NCBI GenBank assembly: GCA_964580585.1
Contig: CAZOKZ010000081.1
Location: 1-18,546 of the forward strand
From: CAZOKZ01 sp964580585
GTDB lineage: Bacteria > Sumerlaeota > Sumerlaeia > SLMS01 > JAHLLQ01
DNA: 18,546 bases
Reading direction: 5' to 3'
Part shown: positions 1-8,085 of the stretch, in pieces
How the letters are laid out: each line of letters opens with the position of its first letter
Position numbering within the stretch: the stretch's first letter is position 1
Position numbers and translations under genes: made by a program
Notes under the pieces: model-generated
What the model was told of the DNA's origin: nothing
Seen by the model: the letters and a program-made list of their open reading frames with translations, nothing else
Databases searched by the model: none

Positions 1-30
1 TTTCTTTGTGTCTTCCAGCTTGTCCGCCAT
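1..30 (-). CDS. Possible start of a downstream gene (partial, cut by window edge)
   Basis: An ATG at 30 on the minus strand opens a frame of ten codons (MADKLEDTKK) that is still open at the left edge. It lies 95 bases beyond the stop of the giant ATPase gene and could be the next gene of the same operon. The support is weak: the only purine-rich stretch before the ATG (AAGG) sits 2 bases away, too close for a normal ribosome site. The same frame also stays open upstream through a lysine-rich stretch containing a run of eight A, with no earlier usable start. No family can be recognised from ten residues. Confidence 0.2.
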   Translation of the reverse strand, partial: MADKLEDTKK

Positions 31-124
31 AGCCTTGGCGCAGGCGGGTGCCTTTACGGTTTGCTTTTTTTTCTTCGTTTTGGGTACAAACTGAAGATGC
101 GCCCGATGAGAGGACGAGTCGGTG

Positions 125-3100
125 TTACGATTGCTTAGGCGGTTTGGTCTGCTGCACTTCCGCCATCAGAGTGCGTGCGCGGCGCGCGGCGGCTTCGATT
201 GAACGGACGACTTCGATCAACTCAAGCCGGGTCAGGTCGCGTCCATCGCGGCTTTCGAGCAACACCAACTGGGGATCGCCATTGGGACCGTTTTCAAGCG
301 CGAAACTGACCGGTTGGATTTCCGCGTTCAGTTCCAGAATTCGTGCGGCGAACGATGGATGACGTAATAATTGCCCACCCAGCACAGCGGTGCGAATCGT
401 TAAACGATCATTGCGAATTTTCATTTCAATAGGCGCTTCTTTGTCGCGACGAATGCGGAAAACATGGTTTGGAAACTCTTCGACATGAAAACCGTTTTCT
501 TCCAGGCATTGGCGCATTTTTCCCGGAGCGAGAAATTCACCGCGCGCTTTTTCTTCGCCGGGAACGGCGGTCAAAGAGTCCTGAAGCTCGGGGGGCGAAG
601 AAATAATTCGAAGATTACCGAGCGCTTGCGTTAGTTTCTCCAATGTGGCGTCGGACAAATCGGCTTGAAAACGCTCTGGCCAATTGAATTCGGGGGCAGG
701 AGCCGGTGGGATATTAATAATCGGCGGTTCTTGAGCCGGTATATTAATTACCGGTGGTGGTTGAGCGGGAATATTAATAACAGGTGGCGGCGGGGGAGCA
801 GTGGTTGTTTCTTGTGATCCCAATTTGCGTGTTGCAGCGAGGCTTTCCGCCAAAGAGCGACCGGCTTGATCGAGACCAGCCGAAAGAGATCCCAGTGGAG
901 CCAGTTTTTCCGTAATTGTCGCCAGGCCCTCACTCATGTCAGCCAAATGAACGAGAGCATGAGTCATTTTGTCGGACTCGTCTTGGCCGCGTAGCTTTTG
1001 GTTACGTTGAAATTTCTTCTTAATATCATCCCAACGAGTGCGTTGCGTTTCGTCCAGCCATCCGGTCAATTCGCGGAATTTCAGCAAATTTGCTTCGGCA
1101 CCGGTAGTCAATGTTTGTGCTTCACCTTCATAGTGCGAAGTAATTAAGGTTTTCAGTTCATCGTCATTCATAATAGGAATGACCTTTTCCGCCAACTTGT
1201 TCATGTTTCGATAAGAACCTTGCAGCTTAAAAGCAGGTTCCGTTCGGTAAGCGTCTTCCTGGGCGGCAGAGGCGATATATTGTTTATTAACGTTCAAGAT
1301 AACTTTTTGGATTCTTAACATTTTTTGTAGGACTGAAACGATGTCGTTAATTTCCGCTGCGGAATAATTACCGTCAAAATCGATCCCTTCGTTTGGGCGT
1401 CCCTTTGCAAGATCGATCAGCAGGTGAATGTCTTTTCGGGTTTGACTGTTCAGGTGATTCAAAATCGGATTCGATGTAAGGCTGTTTTCGATGAAACTCA
1501 GCTCGAAAACTTCACGGTTATCACCAATAATATCGCCCAGATTATACGTGTCGGCACGGTTTGCCAACATGTCGGGAATTCGGAATTTATCGCCGCTTTC
1601 CGTATAAGGGTTACCCGCCATTACCACGGCAACTTTGCGACCACGCAAGTCATATGTGCGGCTTCGACCGCGCCAAATGCCTTCGATGCGCCGTTGGCCA
1701 TCGCAAAGAGAAATAAACTTTTGTAGAAATTCTGGATTGCAGTGCTGAATATCGTCTAAATATATTAAGACATTATCGCCCATTTCAAGAGCTAGGTTCA
1801 ACTTGTTAACTTCTTCTCGGGCTGCAGCATTTGGGGCGTTTTCGGGATCAAGCGATGTAACTTGATGACCGAGCGATGGCCCATTAATTTTCATGAAAAT
1901 TAATCCAAGCCGATTGGCTATATATTCCATCAACGTTGTTTTACCATATCCAGGCGGCGAAATGAGCAGAAGCAAACCCATAAAATCAGTTCGCTTGTTT
2001 GGTCCCACAGTCCCCATCTGCTTTGCTAAATTGTCGCCCACCAATGGAAGATAAACATCATCGATGAGTTTGTTGCGGACGAAAGAAGTCAATACGCGTG
2101 GCTGATACTCACTTAGCCGAATTTCCTCTCGGAAATGGCGTGCCAGTGCACGTTTGCGTTCTACAAAATATTGATAACGGGGAACGACTGATTCTGAATA
2201 TTGCGACAAACGCCTGCTAAAATCCGGTAATTCAAACAGCATCGCACCATTAGCGATTCGTGGGTGTGAACCAATAAGGTCAGTAATATCAATAGAGGTT
2301 TTTGCAAAAACGATTTTGCTTCTTTCGAAGGTATTGGTAAGCAAAATTGATGCGGTTTCATATAGATATCGCGCATCAACACCAGGTGGCGTATGATGAA
2401 GAAACGCTTGAAGCCAGGAAACGATTAAACGGAATTGTGCAATGGGTTCGTTTGTAATAAGTGCTTGCGAATGTTCGTATTCGTCTAAGAGATGTTTTTC
2501 GCGAAGCACGCGAAGGAATTCATCGTGCAGATGAGCGGCTTCCTGGCTGATGATAAATCGGCCATCAAGCGAAAGTTCCTCAAATAAGTACTCGGCAGCA
2601 TCGTTTATATAGGTTGAATCGGAAATAGTTGTTTTTTCAATAAATTGAGTGATTGAGGTGCGTAGTTCATTTTTGACCACCGAAAAAGTGTTGGCCTCTG
2701 GGAAAGATTTTCTAATGCTCGAAATGCCTGTAAAGATGGATTCCATACGTTGACGATAATCTTTCGGTATGATTGCATGCCAAAAGATTCGAGCTAATGC
2801 TCGAGAAGTACTATTGTATCTTAATAAGCCACATTTCTGCCTCAGCGAAAGATAGTTGTGGAGAATACTTGTCGCGTCGATATCATGAACGCCTTTGATG
2901 TAACCTTCGTCAAATCGGGGGCTCATAAATTGCTGAACGGTTGTGAGTAATTCGGGTGCAATCTTTTCTGGATGATCGATAATTGATGTCAAAAGCTGGC
3001 TTTCTACTTGGTGAAGCAAAGAAAATGCAAGATACTCGGCGCGATAGACATCGTTGTTTTCAGAAACGAATTCCTGCTGCCATAAATCCTGTGTGTCGAG

Positions 3101-5773
3101 AAACGATTGATCCGTGACCTGCTCAAAAAAATTAGTCCCGGTAATATGGTAGCACATTTGGCTATTGTGCATCAGCATCGTCAAATCGGGCTTTTGAGTG
3201 TTGACCGAAAAGGCGTGTTTCCCGAAGCGAATAACATTTTGACCTTCAAGAAATAGTTCCTGGCGATCTTTTAGTTGTCTTACGGCATTTTCTCGAATTG
3301 ATTTCAGGCGTGTTTGCAATTCGTCGGCTTTGACAGAATCGCCAAGTTCCATCAATTGTTTAATGATAGAACGGATTTTATCAATCATCAAATCACTGGC
3401 AAAATACGAGTGAATATCTTCAACGGCCTTCATTGACTCTGCGCGATTCAATACGCCTTTAAGGATACGGTCCGCCGCCGTTTGAAGTGATGCCGCTTTT
3501 TTGTTTTTTTCTTCAACAAGAGTTAGTTTGCGTGCTTCTAATGCTGCTTGAACTTCAGTTCGTTTTTCTGCCAAGGCGATCACATATTGATCGAAATCGA
3601 CAAAACGCGCCTCTAACTCTTCTATTCGAACAAGAAGCTTGTTTGAAAAATCGTCGCACTTTTCTGGTGTGTTTGCTATATCCAGATAATTTACAACATT
3701 CTGATCGAGTAGTTTAACTTGGGCGCTGAATTCAGCGATCGCTTCGACACTTTGAAGTTCTTTTCTTTTCGTTTTGAGTTGTGCACGCGAGGTATTTAAC
3801 TGGGTGAATATGCCAGAGCAACCTTCGATGATTTGTGCGGATTTTGTCGCATCTTCAATATTCAGATTTCCGACTACCTCGACCATTGTTTCCAATTCAT
3901 GAGCAATCACAGCGATGGATTCTTCAATGGGCTGGGAATCGGAAACTTTTGAAAGCCGTTGGATTTGTTGTGCAAGTTCGTTCGTTTTTGAATAATATGA
4001 ATCCAATGCATCGGGACGAACAAGAAAATCGATACAGCCTTCGGAAAGCAAATCGCTTTTTTCAACAATTTGTTTTTCGAGTTCTTCTACAACTGGTGTG
4101 TCAATGTAACGTAATTCGTTCAAGCCAATCACTTCACCACGTGCGTTACGAAGTTGAGCCAGTGCACTAATGAAAGCTTGTGTCGTATCAAGCAGATCGG
4201 GTTTGATACTATTTAATAATTCGACGACGCGTGTTTGCACTTCATGCAATCGTTCAGCGGTTGTTTTTCGAATGCGTCGGACTTTTTCAAATTCATCAAT
4301 TGCCGAGGAAGCGGAGTCGCGAATCGCTGTGAGCGATTCGGCCAGATTGTGAACTTCTGGATTTTCGATCCAGAAATATGAATCAAGTACACTAACAGCT
4401 CCATTGTATATATCATCATAGATTTTTTCGTACGTATCACTTCTTGATGAAAGCAGAATTAAACTATGGCATTCTGCCATGCAACGCACGAGGTCCTTGT
4501 TACCGATTTTGTATAGTAGAGAATCCTGTTCGATTGGCGGTGTATAATCGGGCGATACAAAAGGTGTTTGCCAGATTTGAATTTTATGATGCTTCTGCGG
4601 TTCGTCCTCTGCACGAAAATAAAGAAGCTCGCCCTGGAAAAAAAGCGAATATCCATGACATAAAACAGGAGTGCGTACAGTTTGATCGATAATATTATAT
4701 GAAAGTAGAACGAAGCCTCCGGTCTCACGGTGATGAAAGATATACATTGTATCTTCACCATTCGGAGAAGGAATTCGTCGTTCAAACAACATGTCCTTTG
4801 CAGCATAATCGAACCGTTTGAACTCGCCCGATAACAAGTAATATCCATTGGAATATATAATACCTTGTCCATCTGGGAGCAAAATGCAGGCATCGCCGAT
4901 TTCATCGATACGAACGACTTCTTTGATTTTTTCATTATATATCAGGTACCGATAAGCGGTCTCGCGGTACGGCCTGATTTTCAATAGAATCATTGGGCCA
5001 ACGCTGGCATACAAAATCTCTGCGTCGTCCAAAGTTTGTTCTTTATCGTCAACCAGTTCGGAATAAATGCCTTCGCCAGATTCTGTGTTGTCTTCGATCT
5101 TGACCGTTAAATCACCACCGATTGTTTCGATGAACAATCTATCTTCGATAGAAATATGCGGATGTTTTCCTTTGCGGAAATAATCGCGGTTGGTGCGTTT
5201 CCATTCGAATTCGTGTTGTGGCGGATAGCGATATTCGTGATCGCTTCGATTGTCGAGATACTTAATGCCACCTTCGGGGGTAATCAGCCATTTAAATGTT
5301 TTTATATCCGTTACTGCTTTGCCTATTTGGAAAACCATATAGAGATGTGGGCCGTTTACAAAAAAGCGGGTGAATATAGTATGTTTGTAATATTTATAAA
5401 GATTGTCAAAAGCGGATTGGAACTCGTCGATTTGTAGTAACGATAAATCCTGCGCTTCCAATTTCAGGTCGTTCAATCTGTAGATGGCAAAAACGTCTGA
5501 CAACTCGGTTGTTGATTTCAGTCCGAATTGCACATTATAGGCAAAAATCAAGGTATTTCCAATGGAAACGATGTCTCGCGGTGTGCAATTATTATCTGTC
5601 GTAATGCGCTCAGTGGCGAGAAGCATCGGCTCGATGGAGCCAAATACCGCCTTGCGATCGGTGTTGAGTTTCTCCAGGCGATTCTTTAAATCGCCTGCAT
5701 GCTCTGCCAATCGCTTGCGTATAATTTCGTAAGTTCCGCCACTGAGTGCGACGTCCTTCGTTTCGTTCGTCAT
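125..5773 (-). CDS. Giant AAA ATPase of the DUF3686 'DNA repair ATPase' family
   Basis: This is an 1882-aa protein. The N-terminus (about residues 10-480) has the look of the DUF3686 domain: a G-x-Y-x-x-x-x-x-R-L start, an LN-x-x-R-x-x-FG motif near 35-45, then a beta-rich part. Residues about 480-870 are largely predicted coiled coil. A MoxR/AAA-type ATPase core follows: Walker A SPPGYGKT with lysine K1278, Walker B VLIYLDD at D1340-D1341, and a sensor-1 asparagine N1388 in MAGNP. A proline-rich linker of three 10-residue repeats (about 1658-1695) leads to a C-terminal alpha/beta domain (about 1742-1870) that resembles YbjN/type III chaperone folds. There is no signal peptide or membrane span, so it is cytoplasmic. 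The ATG lies 3 bases after the flotillin stop, so the two are probably translationally coupled; a weak GGGA lies 10 bases upstream. The family name implies DNA repair, but I know of no demonstrated activity. Parts of the gene are very AT-rich. Confidence 0.88.
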   Translation of the reverse strand: MTNETKDVALSGGTYEIIRKRLAEHAGDLKNRLEKLNTDRKAVFGSIEPMLLATERITTDNNCTPRDIVSIGNTLIFAYNVQFGLKSTTELSDVFAIYRLNDLKLEAQDLSLLQIDEFQSAFDNLYKYYKHTIFTRFFVNGPHLYMVFQIGKAVTDIKTFKWLITPEGGIKYLDNRSDHEYRYPPQHEFEWKRTNRDYFRKGKHPHISIEDRLFIETIGGDLTVKIEDNTESGEGIYSELVDDKEQTLDDAEILYASVGPMILLKIRPYRETAYRYLIYNEKIKEVVRIDEIGDACILLPDGQGIIYSNGYYLLSGEFKRFDYAAKDMLFERRIPSPNGEDTMYIFHHRETGGFVLLSYNIIDQTVRTPVLCHGYSLFFQGELLYFRAEDEPQKHHKIQIWQTPFVSPDYTPPIEQDSLLYKIGNKDLVRCMAECHSLILLSSRSDTYEKIYDDIYNGAVSVLDSYFWIENPEVHNLAESLTAIRDSASSAIDEFEKVRRIRKTTAERLHEVQTRVVELLNSIKPDLLDTTQAFISALAQLRNARGEVIGLNELRYIDTPVVEELEKQIVEKSDLLSEGCIDFLVRPDALDSYYSKTNELAQQIQRLSKVSDSQPIEESIAVIAHELETMVEVVGNLNIEDATKSAQIIEGCSGIFTQLNTSRAQLKTKRKELQSVEAIAEFSAQVKLLDQNVVNYLDIANTPEKCDDFSNKLLVRIEELEARFVDFDQYVIALAEKRTEVQAALEARKLTLVEEKNKKAASLQTAADRILKGVLNRAESMKAVEDIHSYFASDLMIDKIRSIIKQLMELGDSVKADELQTRLKSIRENAVRQLKDRQELFLEGQNVIRFGKHAFSVNTQKPDLTMLMHNSQMCYHITGTNFFEQVTDQSFLDTQDLWQQEFVSENNDVYRAEYLAFSLLHQVESQLLTSIIDHPEKIAPELLTTVQQFMSPRFDEGYIKGVHDIDATSILHNYLSLRQKCGLLRYNSTSRALARIFWHAIIPKDYRQRMESIFTGISSIRKSFPEANTFSVVKNELRTSITQFIEKTTISDSTYINDAAEYLFEELSLDGRFIISQEAAHLHDEFLRVLREKHLLDEYEHSQALITNEPIAQFRLIVSWLQAFLHHTPPGVDARYLYETASILLTNTFERSKIVFAKTSIDITDLIGSHPRIANGAMLFELPDFSRRLSQYSESVVPRYQYFVERKRALARHFREEIRLSEYQPRVLTSFVRNKLIDDVYLPLVGDNLAKQMGTVGPNKRTDFMGLLLLISPPGYGKTTLMEYIANRLGLIFMKINGPSLGHQVTSLDPENAPNAAAREEVNKLNLALEMGDNVLIYLDDIQHCNPEFLQKFISLCDGQRRIEGIWRGRSRTYDLRGRKVAVVMAGNPYTESGDKFRIPDMLANRADTYNLGDIIGDNREVFELSFIENSLTSNPILNHLNSQTRKDIHLLIDLAKGRPNEGIDFDGNYSAAEINDIVSVLQKMLRIQKVILNVNKQYIASAAQEDAYRTEPAFKLQGSYRNMNKLAEKVIPIMNDDELKTLITSHYEGEAQTLTTGAEANLLKFRELTGWLDETQRTRWDDIKKKFQRNQKLRGQDESDKMTHALVHLADMSEGLATITEKLAPLGSLSAGLDQAGRSLAESLAATRKLGSQETTTAPPPPPVINIPAQPPPVINIPAQEPPIINIPPAPAPEFNWPERFQADLSDATLEKLTQALGNLRIISSPPELQDSLTAVPGEEKARGEFLAPGKMRQCLEENGFHVEEFPNHVFRIRRDKEAPIEMKIRNDRLTIRTAVLGGQLLRHPSFAARILELNAEIQPVSFALENGPNGDPQLVLLESRDGRDLTRLELIEVVRSIEAAARRARTLMAEVQQTKPPKQS
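711..780 (-). repeat. Three 30-base tandem repeats encoding a PPVINIPAQ linker
   Basis: The AT-rich core ATATTAAT(T/A)A recurs at 711, 741 and 771, exactly 30 bases apart, within GC-rich flanks. On the minus strand each unit encodes a 10-residue element of the form P-P-V/I-I-N-I-P-A. The three elements form a rigid, extended linker between the AAA core and the C-terminal domain of the ATPase. The in-frame 30-base period points to tandem duplication. Confidence 0.85.
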
Positions 5774-5776
5774 GTC

Positions 5777-7912
5777 TTATTTGTCCCGAACCAACAATGA
5801 AGCTGGCTTGTCTTCGTAGCCTGCGTCGGCAAGCGATTTGAGAATGCTTTGAAGTGTATTCTTCACATCGAGCGAACCCGTCATTCCCATCATTTTTAAA
5901 ATCAAGGCGGAAAGCGTAAGATTCTTCACGTCATTTGATCCGATTCCAAAACTTTCCACGATCGTTTGCAACTTCTCGATGGTCTTGGTTGCATCGCCTT
6001 CTAAAAATGTGTTCCGAACACGGGTCAGGACTTCACTGTTGTTAACTGCGCGATCGATAACCTTTCCGCGGGTGATTGCTCCTGCAATACGTTCAAAGAA
6101 TACAGGTTCACCCCCGACAATATCGATATTTGCGGACTTGAGCGCTTCGCCCAACACGCGAGCCTGCGCTTCGGCAATGTTGGTTTGAATATTAATTTCC
6201 GCCAATTCAATTTGTTTATCTTTATCGAGCCGCAGCTTGAATTCTTCGTGGTCGCGTCCCACGCCGTCGAGTTTTTTCATCGCTTCGGCTTTTTGCAGAA
6301 TACCGTTTGCTTCGGCTCTCAGTTTTTCCTCGAGCACGTTTGCTTCCGCCAGGCCTTCCTTCTTCTTTGCGTCGGCTTTCGCGGCCAGGCCCATCGCCTC
6401 GGCTTCAGCTTTGCGCTGTGACACGTCGGCTTCTGCCGTGCCATCTTTGCGTTTTGCTTCGGCTTTGATTTCAATAACTTTTGCTTCGACTTGGCCTTCT
6501 TTTTCGCGCGCACGGGCTTTGGCTTCCATTACGTTTGCTTCTGCCAGACCTTGCACAGCGGCATCGGCGGCTTTTGCGTCGGCCAATGTTTTTACAGCTT
6601 CAGCGCGTTTTGCAGCGGATTGTTGTTCGGCATCCGCTTCGATAATTATTTGCTGTGCGTGCAATTCGGCGGCGAGTTTTTCAGCCTCGGATTTCTTCAC
6701 TTGTTCAATCAAAGCTTCCTGGGCTTTTTCTTCCGCCTTGGTTACAGCAACGAGTTTTTCACGTTCGGCCTGTGCTTTGGCGCGTGTATCCTTGATCGCT
6801 TCTTCTTCCTGCACGACAGCTTTTTCAACAATGACGCGTTCACGAATAACGTCTTGAATATTTTTCCGTTCTTCTTCGACGGCTTTTTCTTTTTCAATTT
6901 GAGCCAATGTCACAATGCGTTCGCGTTCGTTAATTTCCAACGAACGATCGCGTTCTACGCGTTCTGTTTCAACCGCATCCGTGCGTTCTTTGCTACGCGT
7001 CGCGACAAGAATTTGCCGTTGTTTGTTTTGCAATGAAACTTCAATCTCTTCATCGGCGGCAATACGCGCTTTTTCTGCTTTCAGGCGTTCTTCGTTCTGG
7101 ATTTTCTTTGTTTCCGCTTCTTCGCGTGCTTTGATCGAGGCGATTTCTCGCTTTTGCAATTCTTCTTTTTCCGCCAGTTGACGATTCAATTCCAGAATCG
7201 CCTCCTGTGCTTCCACGTTTTGTTTGGTGATGATCTTTTCTTTGTCGCGCTCGATATTATTGGCGAGGATCATCTGTTGCGCGGTCAGATCGGTGATCTT
7301 CTTGATACCTTCGGCATCCAAAATGTTATCGGGGCTCAAAACTTCTTTCGGCGTTTGTTCCAAATAATCAATCGCCGCATCGTCGAGCACGAAACCGTTC
7401 AAATCGGTCCCGATAATTTCGAGAATTTCGCGTTTGAAACGCTCGCGCGAATTATAAAGTTCGGCGAAATCGAAACGCTTACCAATAGTTTTCAAGGCTT
7501 CTGAAAACTTGGCGTCGAAAAGTTCCACTAATGCTTGTGGATCGGAGGCGCGCTTGCATCCAACCGATTGGGCTACGCGAAGAGCGTCTTCCGGGTTTTT
7601 GTTCACTTGTACGAAGAACGCCACTTTGATGTCGGCTCGAATGTTGTCTTTACAAATGAGACCGTTTTTTCCCGCTCGCTCGATTTCCACACGTTTGAGC
7701 GAAACATCCATGATCTCCACGTTTTCAACAAAGGGAAGAACGAGGATATTGCGGAAATATACTTTTACTCCCCATCGTCCCGTGCAGACGAGCGCCTTGC
7801 CTTGATCGAGCTTCTTCAGAAAGAGTCCGAATATCATAACATACAACCCCGCCATCAAAATGAGTGCAGCAAAAGTAACTGCTAAAATGATACTGATCGC
7901 CACGTACTGCAA
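5777..7912 (-). CDS. Flotillin-family SPFH/Band 7 membrane scaffold protein
   Basis: This is a 711-aa protein. One N-terminal hydrophobic segment (about residues 4-31) anchors it in the membrane. An SPFH/Band 7 domain follows (about 33-205), then a very long Ala/Glu/Lys/Arg-rich coiled coil (about 205-560) and a less charged C-terminal region. This is the layout of flotillins (YqiK-like), which oligomerise into membrane microdomain scaffolds. Residues about 455-537 contain degenerate repeats of about 18 residues starting G-x-A-E-A-x-V. The start is TTG at 7912, chosen because GGGAG lies 8 bases upstream and the hydrophobic segment begins right after it. The nearest alternatives are a GTG three codons in, poorly spaced from that site, and an ATG inside the membrane span. 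It directly precedes the giant ATPase gene with a 3-base gap, so a joint function is likely. Confidence 0.92.
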   Translation of the reverse strand: MQYVAISIILAVTFAALILMAGLYVMIFGLFLKKLDQGKALVCTGRWGVKVYFRNILVLPFVENVEIMDVSLKRVEIERAGKNGLICKDNIRADIKVAFFVQVNKNPEDALRVAQSVGCKRASDPQALVELFDAKFSEALKTIGKRFDFAELYNSRERFKREILEIIGTDLNGFVLDDAAIDYLEQTPKEVLSPDNILDAEGIKKITDLTAQQMILANNIERDKEKIITKQNVEAQEAILELNRQLAEKEELQKREIASIKAREEAETKKIQNEERLKAEKARIAADEEIEVSLQNKQRQILVATRSKERTDAVETERVERDRSLEINERERIVTLAQIEKEKAVEEERKNIQDVIRERVIVEKAVVQEEEAIKDTRAKAQAEREKLVAVTKAEEKAQEALIEQVKKSEAEKLAAELHAQQIIIEADAEQQSAAKRAEAVKTLADAKAADAAVQGLAEANVMEAKARAREKEGQVEAKVIEIKAEAKRKDGTAEADVSQRKAEAEAMGLAAKADAKKKEGLAEANVLEEKLRAEANGILQKAEAMKKLDGVGRDHEEFKLRLDKDKQIELAEINIQTNIAEAQARVLGEALKSANIDIVGGEPVFFERIAGAITRGKVIDRAVNNSEVLTRVRNTFLEGDATKTIEKLQTIVESFGIGSNDVKNLTLSALILKMMGMTGSLDVKNTLQSILKSLADAGYEDKPASLLVRDK
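6302..6550 (-). repeat. Degenerate ~54-base repeats in the flotillin coiled coil
   Basis: The encoded protein (residues about 455-537) shows units of 17-18 residues beginning GLAEANV, GQVEAKV, GTAEADV and again GLAEANV, with a shortened unit (GLAAKADAKKKE) between the third and the last. The hexapeptide GLAEAN is encoded at 6533-6550 and again at 6339-6356. The pattern suggests expansion of the coiled-coil stalk by duplication. Confidence 0.6.
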
Positions 7913-7920
7913 GAACGGAT

Positions 7921-7925
7921 CTCCC
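7921..7925 (-). promoter_or_regulatory. Ribosome binding site that fixes the flotillin TTG start
   Basis: On the minus strand GGGAG lies 8 bases upstream of TTG at 7912. It would be 17 bases from the next candidate (GTG), which favours the TTG. Confidence 0.7.
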
Positions 7926-7979
7926 GCCCATCGTCAGGTGGTCTAACAACCGAAAACCTTGCGTTGCTTCTACGGTTTG

Positions 7980-8013
7980 ATTCGTGGGTTATTCAACCAC
8001 GCGAATATTTTTT
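7980..8013 (+). terminator. Hairpin plus T-run, oriented as a plus-strand terminator
   Basis: ATTCGTGG (7980-7987) pairs with CCACGCGAAT (7997-8006) with one bulged base, and six T follow at 8008-8013. Read on the plus strand this is a classic intrinsic terminator shape. Both flanking genes run on the minus strand, where the hairpin is not followed by a T-run, so it could only end antisense or read-through plus-strand transcripts. It is otherwise simply a hairpin in the 173-base gap between the oxidase and flotillin genes, where I found no firm promoter. Confidence 0.4.
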
Positions 8014-8085
8014 CGGTTCCTGTAATTCGCTGATAAAGAAAGTTTCTCATCATGGAAGGTGCAAGCAAAGAATCGAGAAGACAAT

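Noticed and set aside
4459..4935. 158-aa minus-strand frame within the ATPase gene in another phase
   Set aside because: It overlaps the DUF3686-coding frame entirely. Its Cys/Phe/Ile-rich composition is not protein-like and it has no domain signature.
6237..6857. 206-aa plus-strand frame, Ser/Ala/Phe-rich
   Set aside because: It is antisense to the Ala/Glu/Lys-rich coiled coil of the flotillin. Its composition is the mirror of that bias and it has no ribosome site.
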